A stretch of 9,414 nucleotides of DNA, from contig JBKDJY010000182.1 in NCBI GenBank assembly GCA_046345275.1, forward strand, positions 1 through 9,414, in the 5' to 3' direction. The DNA comes from UBA4416 sp046345275. GTDB taxonomy: Bacteria > Bacteroidota > Bacteroidia > B-17B0 > Aurantibacillaceae. Numbering within the stretch: position 1 is the stretch's first letter; each line of letters begins with the position of its first letter. Shown here in pieces: positions 1 through 4,611 of the stretch. A model generated the notes under the pieces. That model was not told where the DNA came from. It ran no database searches and saw only the letters and a list, made by a program, of their open reading frames with translations. Made by a program: the position numbers and the translations under genes.

Positions 1-168
1 TGGTTAAGAGGCATACATCATCATTACTCAGAAGCTCATATACAAGGATACCTAAATGAATTTTGTTATAGAACGAATCGGCGAAACCATCTGAATACAG
101 CATTCCACAAACTAATTGATAGGATGATTAAAACAGAACCTATTAATATAAAAGAATTTGCATTTTAA
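1..168 (+). CDS. IS1595-family (ISXO2-like) transposase, C-terminal fragment
   Basis: Frame 1 is open from the first base to a TAA at 166-168 and gives 55 residues beginning WLRGIHHHYSEAHIQGYLNE and ending IKEFAF. The run WLRGIHHH.SE.H.QGYLNEF..R.NRR, followed by FHKLIDRM, is the characteristic C-terminal end of ISXO2-like DDE transposases of the IS1595 family; the glutamate in this part of the domain is normally the last acidic catalytic residue. The rest of the gene lies left of the window. The reading frame ends naturally, but only about ten bases separate its stop from the end of the truncated deacetylase gene on the opposite strand, so little or no 3' non-coding part of the insertion sequence seems to remain. 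Family assignment rests on recognised motifs, not a search. Confidence 0.85.
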   Translation, partial: WLRGIHHHYSEAHIQGYLNEFCYRTNRRNHLNTAFHKLIDRMIKTEPINIKEFAF

Positions 169-181
169 ACGATTAATCCTA
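1..181 (+). mobile_element. Right-hand part of an IS1595-family insertion sequence
   Basis: This covers the transposase end and the short sequence up to the first codons that still read as PIG-L deacetylase on the other strand. The right boundary is uncertain. A clear inverted copy of the end seen in the other element (GGCTATCCGATTATAAC at 9280) is absent here. The best I can find is a loose match, TAATCnnATA at 174-183, to the reverse complement of that end. Either this copy has lost its right terminal repeat, or it is a related element with different ends. No target duplication can be tested because its left side is outside the window. Confidence 0.55.
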
Positions 182-192
182 TAAAGGATTAA
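173..192. repeat. 8-bp inverted repeat across the IS/deacetylase junction
   Basis: The arms TTAATCCT (173-180) and AGGATTAA (185-192) are perfect reverse complements around a 4-base ATAA spacer. The right arm lies inside the last codons of the deacetylase (FNPL), and the left arm lies on the transposase side and includes part of the TAG stop. It could act as a weak hairpin between the two convergent genes. It is not followed by a convincing T-run on either strand, so I do not call it a terminator. Confidence 0.5.
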
Positions 193-862
193 ATACACCG
201 ACATCAATTTTTAATTGATTGGGGGCGGTAGTGTTGGTTGCCCCAAAATTAAAGGTATTCCAAAAGATGCGTTTAGCTTGCCATATTTTTGTGTGTTTTA
301 ATTGTTCAGGAAAACGTTTAGAGTCGGCCGCTGCATCAAATGCTTCAAGTGCTAATATGGCAGAGGCTGTGTGATGTCCGTGTCCACCTTCGCCATTTGT
401 GGGAAAACGACAAATAATCACATCTGGTTTAAATCTTCTAATCGTTAAAACCACGTCAGCCAAAATGCTGTCTTTGTTCCAAAAGGTAAACGTTTCTTCA
501 GGTGTTTTCGAATACCCAAAATCATTGGCTCTCGTAAAAAATTGCTCTGCACCATCTATTCTTCTGGCTGCTAATAATTCTTGTGTTCTAATTAATCCTA
601 GTGGTTCGCCTTGTTCTTTACCAATTAAATTTTGACCACCGTCGCCACGAGTTAAAGATAAATAGCCGGTTCGTAGTTTTTTTTCGTTGGCTAAGTAACC
701 TAATAAACGCGTGTTCTCATCATCAGGATGCGCAGCTAAATAAAGTACACTTCCAACAGTATTTAATTTTTTTAAACCCTGGATAATCTCAGCTGAGTTT
801 TGAGCGTAATGCGATACATGTCCAATTAAAGATATAGCAAGTAATAGGAATTGTTTTTTCAT
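179..862 (-). CDS. PIG-L (LmbE-like) family deacetylase, secreted, truncated at the C-terminus
   Basis: Encodes 227 residues with an N-terminal signal peptide (about residues 1-20, ending HVSHYA). The zinc-dependent N-acetylglucosaminyl deacetylase fold follows. AHPDDE is at residues 44-49; H45 and D48 are expected metal ligands and D47 the catalytic base. RGDGGQN is at 72-78, and GHGHHTAS at about 160-167 supplies the third metal ligand, H164 (equivalent to the HPDH motif of MshB). The fold removes acetyl groups from amino sugars; the substrate cannot be told. In Bacteroidota, secreted members with this N-terminus usually run to roughly 800 residues, with extra C-terminal domains. Here the frame stops at TAG directly after VGVFNPL, where the family continues, and an IS1595 transposase end lies about ten bases beyond. 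I infer truncation by insertion or deletion. The catalytic site is complete but folding and activity are doubtful. The ATG at 860-862 has an A-rich leader and no Shine-Dalgarno. I see no TAnnTTTG promoter close upstream. Confidence 0.85.
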   Translation of the reverse strand: MKKQFLLLAISLIGHVSHYAQNSAEIIQGLKKLNTVGSVLYLAAHPDDENTRLLGYLANEKKLRTGYLSLTRGDGGQNLIGKEQGEPLGLIRTQELLAARRIDGAEQFFTRANDFGYSKTPEETFTFWNKDSILADVVLTIRRFKPDVIICRFPTNGEGGHGHHTASAILALEAFDAAADSKRFPEQLKHTKIWQAKRIFWNTFNFGATNTTAPNQLKIDVGVFNPL

Positions 863-903
863 TTTAAAGTTTTTTAGTACAAGATTTTGAAGATAAGAAT
901 TAA

Positions 904-1190
904 TGGATTAATCAAAATAGTTATAGATTGTCAAATCGAATGTTTATTAAAGATTATGAAAATGGATGATGGTATGGCGATTACCAAAGCCGATGGAATT
1001 AATTCAGTTAAAGCTAAATGGCTTATGGAGAATATGCGCGTGATTTACATTTGTTTCCGCCAAACGAAAGTAATTGGATTCAAATAACCATCATGAACTT
1101 GTTTCAACATCTCAAGAAATCCTGAAACAAATTCAAGGTAATAACAAGTTTTCTGAGCCCATAGAACAAGAACCCAATCACCACGTTTAA
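904..1190 (+). pseudogene. Probable decayed gene end, possibly sulfatase-like
   Basis: No intact gene fills 863-1196. Protein-like stretches occur in more than one plus-strand frame. Frame 1 reads SYRLSNRMFIKDYENG, stop, WYGDYQSRWN at about 922-999, and later AYGEYARDLHLFPPNESNWI from 1021 to 1080. Frame 3 then reads NNHHELVSTSQEILKQIQG and on to a TAA at 1188-1190. One frameshift near 1080 would join the last two pieces. The joined sequence (LHLF-PPNESN then HHELV) loosely recalls the LYDL..DP.E.N....HPELV tail of arylsulfatases, but this is a guess from pattern only. The final stop falls on a terminator-like palindrome shared with the convergent yceI gene, which supports a former gene ending here. 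A 66-codon frame with a TTG start at 887 also crosses the region and looks less protein-like. Confidence 0.33.
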
Positions 1191-1210
1191 AGAAAATTAA
1201 TTTTCTTTAA
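1187..1210. terminator. Perfect 24-bp palindrome, probable bidirectional terminator
   Basis: The arms TTAAAGAAAATT and AATTTTCTTTAA abut without a spacer and are exact reverse complements. Folded, this gives a stem of about ten A-T-rich pairs with a TTAA loop. The downstream arm is U-rich whichever strand is transcribed. It overlaps the last codons and stop of the yceI-like gene (minus strand) and the stop codon of the decayed plus-strand reading frame (1188-1190), the right place for a shared terminator between convergent genes. The lack of G-C pairs makes it a weak example. Confidence 0.5.
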
Positions 1211-1796
1211 TTAATTCTAGATTAATGTTTAATTTGACAATTTCATCAAGAATATAGCCACCATCCAATAGCGGATTGTTCCATTTTAAGTCAAAATCAT
1301 ATCTGTTTATAGAACCAGTTACTTTAAAAGCATAACGTTGAAAAGAAAAAATATCTTTTACAACCTTCTTAGAACCAACTGCAGTTAAAGTGATTGATTT
1401 TGTAACACCGTGCAAAGTTAAATCTCCTTCTAATACATAAGTCCCCTTAATTTTTGTAGGTTTAATAGAAGTACTTTTGAAAGTAATTGATGGATATTTG
1501 GAAACATCAAAAAAATCAGGTCCTTTAAGATGAGCATCTCTTTTTTCCTCATCTGTGTTAATACTAGATGCCGTCACAGAAAAATTTATTGTAGCACCAC
1601 TAAAATCAATATCAGGTTTGTTAGTGGTTACATGACCTTCATAAATTTTAAAATTACCCTCTATTTCGCTAATCATCAAATGAGATATAGAAAATCCTAT
1701 TTTGCTATGAGAAGCGTCGGCACGCCAATTAGTTTGAGCAATCGCACTTAAAGAAATAAAGATTGTTCCTATGAATGTCTTAATAATTGTTTTCAT
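1197..1796 (-). CDS. YceI family protein (periplasmic polyisoprenoid-binding fold)
   Basis: Encodes 199 residues, the normal length for the family. A Sec signal peptide covers residues 1-20 (KTIIKTFIGTIFISLSAIA, then QTNW), so the mature protein should be periplasmic. Family landmarks are all present: W24..D27..HSKIGFSISH near the mature start, the R86-D-A-H-L..PDFFDVSKYPSITFKS block at 86-108, and GDLTLHGVTK at 124-133. The YceI fold is a lipocalin-like barrel. Characterised members bind long isoprenoid lipids such as polyprenyl pyrophosphate or ubiquinone. Physiological roles range from stress and osmotic response to electron-carrier handling, and none can be picked here. It stands alone on its strand, converging with a decayed gene and divergent from the oxoamine synthase. 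The ATG at 1794-1796 fits the signal peptide; the leader is A/T-rich with no Shine-Dalgarno. Confidence 0.93.
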   Translation of the reverse strand: MKTIIKTFIGTIFISLSAIAQTNWRADASHSKIGFSISHLMISEIEGNFKIYEGHVTTNKPDIDFSGATINFSVTASSINTDEEKRDAHLKGPDFFDVSKYPSITFKSTSIKPTKIKGTYVLEGDLTLHGVTKSITLTAVGSKKVVKDIFSFQRYAFKVTGSINRYDFDLKWNNPLLDGGYILDEIVKLNINLELIKEN

Positions 1797-1822
1797 TTTA
1801 TATGAATTATAAATTTAGAAAA

Positions 1823-1830
1823 CAAATATA
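1823..1830 (-). promoter_or_regulatory. Candidate Bacteroidota -7 box for the yceI-like gene
   Basis: On the minus strand the sequence reads TATATTTG, an exact match to TAnnTTTG. Transcription would begin near 1817, giving a leader of about 20 bases to the ATG at 1796. No TTG element lies at the expected upstream spacing, so this is a half-match in AT-rich DNA. Confidence 0.35.
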
Positions 1831-1933
1831 TGTTATAACTGCATATACTATTATATATCTTTTAAAATATTTCAAATTAACATTAAATTGATTGTGATTT
1901 TAAGACATGGCGAGCTCTTTAAACATCAGTAAA

Positions 1934-1963
1934 TTGTTTATTTTTAAAAAAATATTAAATTTG
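1934..1963 (+). promoter_or_regulatory. Candidate Bacteroidota-type promoter (TTG-N19-TAAATTTG)
   Basis: TTG at 1934-1936 (-33 element) is followed after 19 bases by TAAATTTG at 1956-1963, an exact TAnnTTTG -7 box. This is the best two-part promoter match in the window. It faces the oxoamine synthase gene, but its likely start near 1970 leaves a leader of about 225 bases. Confidence 0.5.
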
Positions 1964-2018
1964 TGAAAATAAAAAAACCTGTTATTAATTAGTTATGCTT
2001 CAAAAAGCACAAACGGAA

Positions 2019-2132
2019 TTGAGTAAAAATTTTTAATAAACATTAGAGCCAACTATTGAGTTTACTTGACCGACTAAATATGATAACTCAACATAATTTA
2101 ATCTGCTTATGAAAAACCCATATTTGACTCAA
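2019..2132. repeat. Symmetric cluster of four TTGAGT/ACTCAA motifs
   Basis: TTGAGT occurs at 2019-2024 and 2056-2061. Its reverse complement ACTCAA occurs at 2086-2091 and 2127-2132. The inner pair extends to 7 bases (TTGAGTT 2056-2062, AACTCAA 2085-2091), with a 22-base gap between arms. The two forward, two reverse order allows nested hairpins in a leader RNA or paired protein-binding sites ahead of the synthase gene. The motif was picked after looking, so chance is not excluded. Confidence 0.35.
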
Positions 2133-2194
2133 GCACCAACAAATGAATAAACTGGGTATACCATATAACAAATAAAAAACAATAAAATCTACTT

Positions 2195-3454
2195 ATGAAA
2201 GACATTTTCTCTAAAATTGAAAAAAATATGGGTCCGATTGGCGAACATTCAAAGGCCTCCCACGGTTATTTTACATTTCCAAAATTAGAAGGAGATGTTT
2301 CTCCTCATATGGGTTTTAGAGGAAAAAAACTATTAAATTGGAGTTTAAATAATTATTTGGGATTAGCAAATCATCCTGAAGTAAGGCAAGCAGATATTGA
2401 AGGCGCTTCAAAATTTGGTTTGGCATTGCCAATGGGGGCTAGGATGATGAGTGGAAATTCTGATTTACACGAAGAGTTAGAAAGGGGATTATCTAAATTA
2501 TCTCAAAAAGAAGATACCATCTTATGCAATTTTGGATATCAAGCAATGGTTTCTGCTATTGATTGTTTAGTTGATAGACATGATGTGATTGTTTATGATG
2601 CCGAAAGTCACGCCTGTATATTAGATGGTGTTCGATTGCACATGGGTAAACGCTTCGTGTTTAAACACAATGATATTGAAGATTTTGAAAAACAATTAGT
2701 AAGAGCGCAACGTTTGGCTCAAAATACTGGTGGCGGTATTTTAGTTATTACAGAAGGTGTATTTGGAATGCGTGGCGATCAAGGAAAACTTAAGGAAATT
2801 GTAGCATTAAAGAAAAAATTTGATTTTAGGTTATTTGTTGATGATGCGCATGGTGTTGGTACTTTAGGTAAAAATGGCGGAGGAACTGGTGAAGAGCAAG
2901 GCTGTCAGGATGGAATTGATATTTATTTTGGGACATTTGCTAAGTCATTTGCATTAATAGGTGGTTATATCAGTTCCACCAAGCAAGTGGTTACCTACTT
3001 ACGTTATAACATGCGCTCACAAATATTTGCAAAATCATTGCCAATGCCCTTGGTTTATGGTTTATTAAAACGATTAGAATTAATTAATAAACACCCTGAA
3101 TACCGCACAAAATTATGGACCATCGCTAGCGAATTACAAAAAGGATTAGTTGAAGCAGGCTTTGATATAGGAGTTACAAACACTCCAGTTACTCCCGTTT
3201 ACATGCGCGGCTCAATTCCAGAAGCAACTAATATGGTGATTGATTTGCGTGAAAATTTCGGGATATTCTGCTCTATGGTTGTGTATCCAGTTATTCCAAA
3301 GGGAATGATTATTTTACGCTTAATACCTACAGCCATGCATCATCTAGAAGACGTTAAATATACCATTGAATGTTTTTCAAAAATAAAAGATAAATTGTAT
3401 GGTGGTGAATATGCTGCGAGCGAAATAAGGGAAGGCTTCTCTCAAGCTTTATAG
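2195..3454 (+). CDS. PLP-dependent alpha-oxoamine synthase, probable serine palmitoyltransferase-type enzyme
   Basis: A 419-residue fold-type I PLP enzyme of the alpha-oxoamine synthase family, which condenses an amino acid with an acyl-CoA and releases CO2. The usual residues are visible. H139 (DAESHACILDG) stacks on the cofactor. D216 and H219 are in FVDDAHG at 214-220. The Schiff-base lysine is K250 in GTFAKSFALIGGYIS, and R375 in MIILRLIPTA is expected to bind the substrate carboxylate. Residues 270-285 (RYNMRSQIFAKSLPMP) and the N-terminal LNNYLGLANHPEV are typical of the Bacteroidota branch. That branch makes 3-ketosphinganine from serine and palmitoyl-CoA, or the sulfonolipid precursor from cysteate. 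Biotin-pathway AONS or glycine acetyltransferase is less likely, because no biotin or threonine-degradation gene is adjacent. The ATG at 2195 has an A-rich leader without Shine-Dalgarno. The gene is monocistronic and converges on tsaD, with 17 bases between stops. The exact amino-acid substrate is not decided by sequence alone. Confidence 0.85.
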   Translation: MKDIFSKIEKNMGPIGEHSKASHGYFTFPKLEGDVSPHMGFRGKKLLNWSLNNYLGLANHPEVRQADIEGASKFGLALPMGARMMSGNSDLHEELERGLSKLSQKEDTILCNFGYQAMVSAIDCLVDRHDVIVYDAESHACILDGVRLHMGKRFVFKHNDIEDFEKQLVRAQRLAQNTGGGILVITEGVFGMRGDQGKLKEIVALKKKFDFRLFVDDAHGVGTLGKNGGGTGEEQGCQDGIDIYFGTFAKSFALIGGYISSTKQVVTYLRYNMRSQIFAKSLPMPLVYGLLKRLELINKHPEYRTKLWTIASELQKGLVEAGFDIGVTNTPVTPVYMRGSIPEATNMVIDLRENFGIFCSMVVYPVIPKGMIILRLIPTAMHHLEDVKYTIECFSKIKDKLYGGEYAASEIREGFSQAL

Positions 3455-3471
3455 TGTATTTTAATTAAATC

Positions 3472-4503
3472 TTAAATGCCATAACGTGGCAACGGAATGA
3501 CATTTAATTCACAAAATTGATTTTCTAAAAATTTAAAATAGCCTGCCATGGCTATCATTGCAGCATTATCTGTACAATATTCCATTTTAGGAATAAAGGT
3601 TTCCCAATTTTGTTTTTTACCTAAATTAGCTAATTGCTCTCTTAATTCTGAATTGGCAGATACACCACCTGCTATGGCAATTTGCTTAATGTTTGTTTCT
3701 TTGCTAACGATGGTTAAATTTTTCAACAAATAATTTATTAAATGATGCTGATAGGAAGCGCATAAGTCATTTAAATTTTCCGAAATAAAATTTGGATTTT
3801 CTTCAACCGAATTTTTAATTAAATACAAAAATGATGTTTTAACACCACTGAAACTATAGTTATTGTTTTTGAGTTGGGGTGTTGGAAATTTAAATGCTTT
3901 TGAATTTCCAAGCAAAGCAAATTTGTTAATGAATGGACCGCCAGGATAAGGCAGGCCAAGTAATTTTGCAGCTTTATCAAAAGCTTCGCCAATGGCATCA
4001 TCTTCTGTTTCAGCTAATAATTCAAACTGATTGACTGAAGAAATTTTTACAATTTGTGTATGACCACCACTCACCGTTAAGCATAAAAAAGGAAAATGAG
4101 GGATCTTATTTTTTATGTCAATGTTTTCACTAACATTATTTTCTTTAATAAAGTGTGCCAATATATGGGCCTGCATATGGTTAACTTCTGTCAAAGGAAT
4201 ATTTAAAGCCAACGCCAATGATTTTGCAAATGATAAACCAACTAATAAACTTCCACTAAGTCCAGGCCCTAAAGTTACAGCAATTGCATTTACTTGATTT
4301 AGTTCAAGGTCTGCTTTCTTTAATGCTAAATCAATAACTGGTAGTATATTTTTTTGATGATCACGGCTTGCCAATTCAGGCACTACGCCTCCATATTGTT
4401 GGTGAATGCTTTGAGTTGCCGTTATGTTAGAAAGTAATAGGCCGTTTTTTATAACTGCACAACCAGTGTCATCGCAACTCGATTCAATACCTAAAATGAT
4501 TAT
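3472..4503 (-). CDS. tsaD: tRNA N6-adenosine threonylcarbamoyltransferase TsaD; start codon non-canonical
   Basis: TsaD moves the threonylcarbamoyl group from threonylcarbamoyl-AMP to A37 of ANN-decoding tRNAs, giving t6A, with TsaB and TsaE in the cytoplasm. Read from 4503 it is 343 residues, normal for the family. Motifs run in order: ILGIESSCDDTG (3-14), YGGVVPELASRDH (37-49), GPGLSGSLLVG (79-89), the metal-binding HMQAH (H109, H113), SGGHTQ (145-150), GEAFDKAAKLLGLPYPGGP (172-190), AGGVSAN (278-284) and TDNAAMIA with metal ligand D312. The frame upstream is open to a TAA at 4540-4542 but has no ATG, GTG or TTG before a GTG at 4381-4383, which lies at residue 41 and would delete the conserved nucleotide-binding N-terminus. 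The family's usual first codon position reads ATA (4501-4503), so I set the start there. A start-codon mutation or a base error is the alternative. Divergent from the tamB-like gene. Confidence 0.92.
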   Translation of the reverse strand: MIILGIESSCDDTGCAVIKNGLLLSNITATQSIHQQYGGVVPELASRDHQKNILPVIDLALKKADLELNQVNAIAVTLGPGLSGSLLVGLSFAKSLALALNIPLTEVNHMQAHILAHFIKENNVSENIDIKNKIPHFPFLCLTVSGGHTQIVKISSVNQFELLAETEDDAIGEAFDKAAKLLGLPYPGGPFINKFALLGNSKAFKFPTPQLKNNNYSFSGVKTSFLYLIKNSVEENPNFISENLNDLCASYQHHLINYLLKNLTIVSKETNIKQIAIAGGVSANSELREQLANLGKKQNWETFIPKMEYCTDNAAMIAMAGYFKFLENQFCELNVIPLPRYGI

Positions 4504-4544
4504 GTCTTTAGTTTTATTGATAATTTGATATACTTTTGTTTACG

Positions 4545-4552
4545 CTAAATTA
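4545..4552 (-). promoter_or_regulatory. Weak -7-like box upstream of tsaD
   Basis: The minus strand reads TAATTTAG, one mismatch from TAnnTTTG, about 40 bases before the proposed tsaD start. No clear TTG element is at the right distance. It lies in the 108-base divergent tsaD/tamB spacer, where a tsaD promoter is expected. Confidence 0.2.
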
Positions 4553-4588
4553 AAGGCTTCTTATATTATTTTAACGAATGAGGTAGGA

Positions 4589-4596
4589 TAATTTTG
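4589..4596 (+). promoter_or_regulatory. Candidate -7 box for the tamB-like gene
   Basis: TAATTTTG is an exact TAnnTTTG match. Transcription would start near 4603 and leave a leader of about nine bases to the ATG at 4612. No TTG is present at the normal -33 spacing. It overlaps the in-frame TTG at 4594-4596, one reason for not using that TTG as the start codon. Confidence 0.33.
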
Positions 4597-4611
4597 TTAT
4601 TTTTAATTCGC

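Larger units (their letters stand above)
1797..2194. other. 398-base non-coding region between divergent yceI and oxoamine synthase genes
   Basis: No coding frame of substance. It holds a -7-like box for yceI (1823-1830), a plus-strand promoter match (1934-1963), and a set of TTGAGT/ACTCAA motifs (2019-2132). A 13-codon frame at 1995-2036 is too short to support. I recognise no tRNA, riboswitch or small-RNA family. If the plus-strand promoter is correct, the last 225 bases or so are a transcribed leader of the synthase gene. Confidence 0.6.

Noticed and set aside
399..786. Two plus-strand open frames (399-635 and 601-786)
   Set aside because: Both lie opposite the deacetylase catalytic domain, and their translations resemble no protein.
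1530..1751. Plus-strand open frame opposite yceI
   Set aside because: Antisense shadow of a well-supported gene, with no protein-like features.
1995..2036. 13-residue frame (MLQKAQTELSKNF) in the synthase leader
   Set aside because: Too short, no ribosome-binding evidence, and no runs of a regulatory amino acid to suggest a leader peptide.
3455..3471. Small palindrome TTTAATTAAA between the convergent synthase and tsaD stops as a terminator
   Set aside because: Only five A-T pairs with no loop; such sequences are common by chance in DNA this AT-rich.
3548..4297. Open frames at 3548-3733 (+), 3819-4001 (-) and 4115-4297 (+)
   Set aside because: All overlap the conserved tsaD frame and have no independent support.
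3472..4383. Reading tsaD as starting at the GTG at 4381-4383 (303 residues)
   Set aside because: This GTG encodes V41 inside the conserved YGGVVPELASRDH motif. The conserved ILGIESSCDDTG is in frame upstream and would be lost.
4594..4611. TTG at 4594 as the start of the tamB-like gene
   Set aside because: It falls inside a TAnnTTTG promoter box. The ATG six codons later gives a normal basic start before the membrane anchor.
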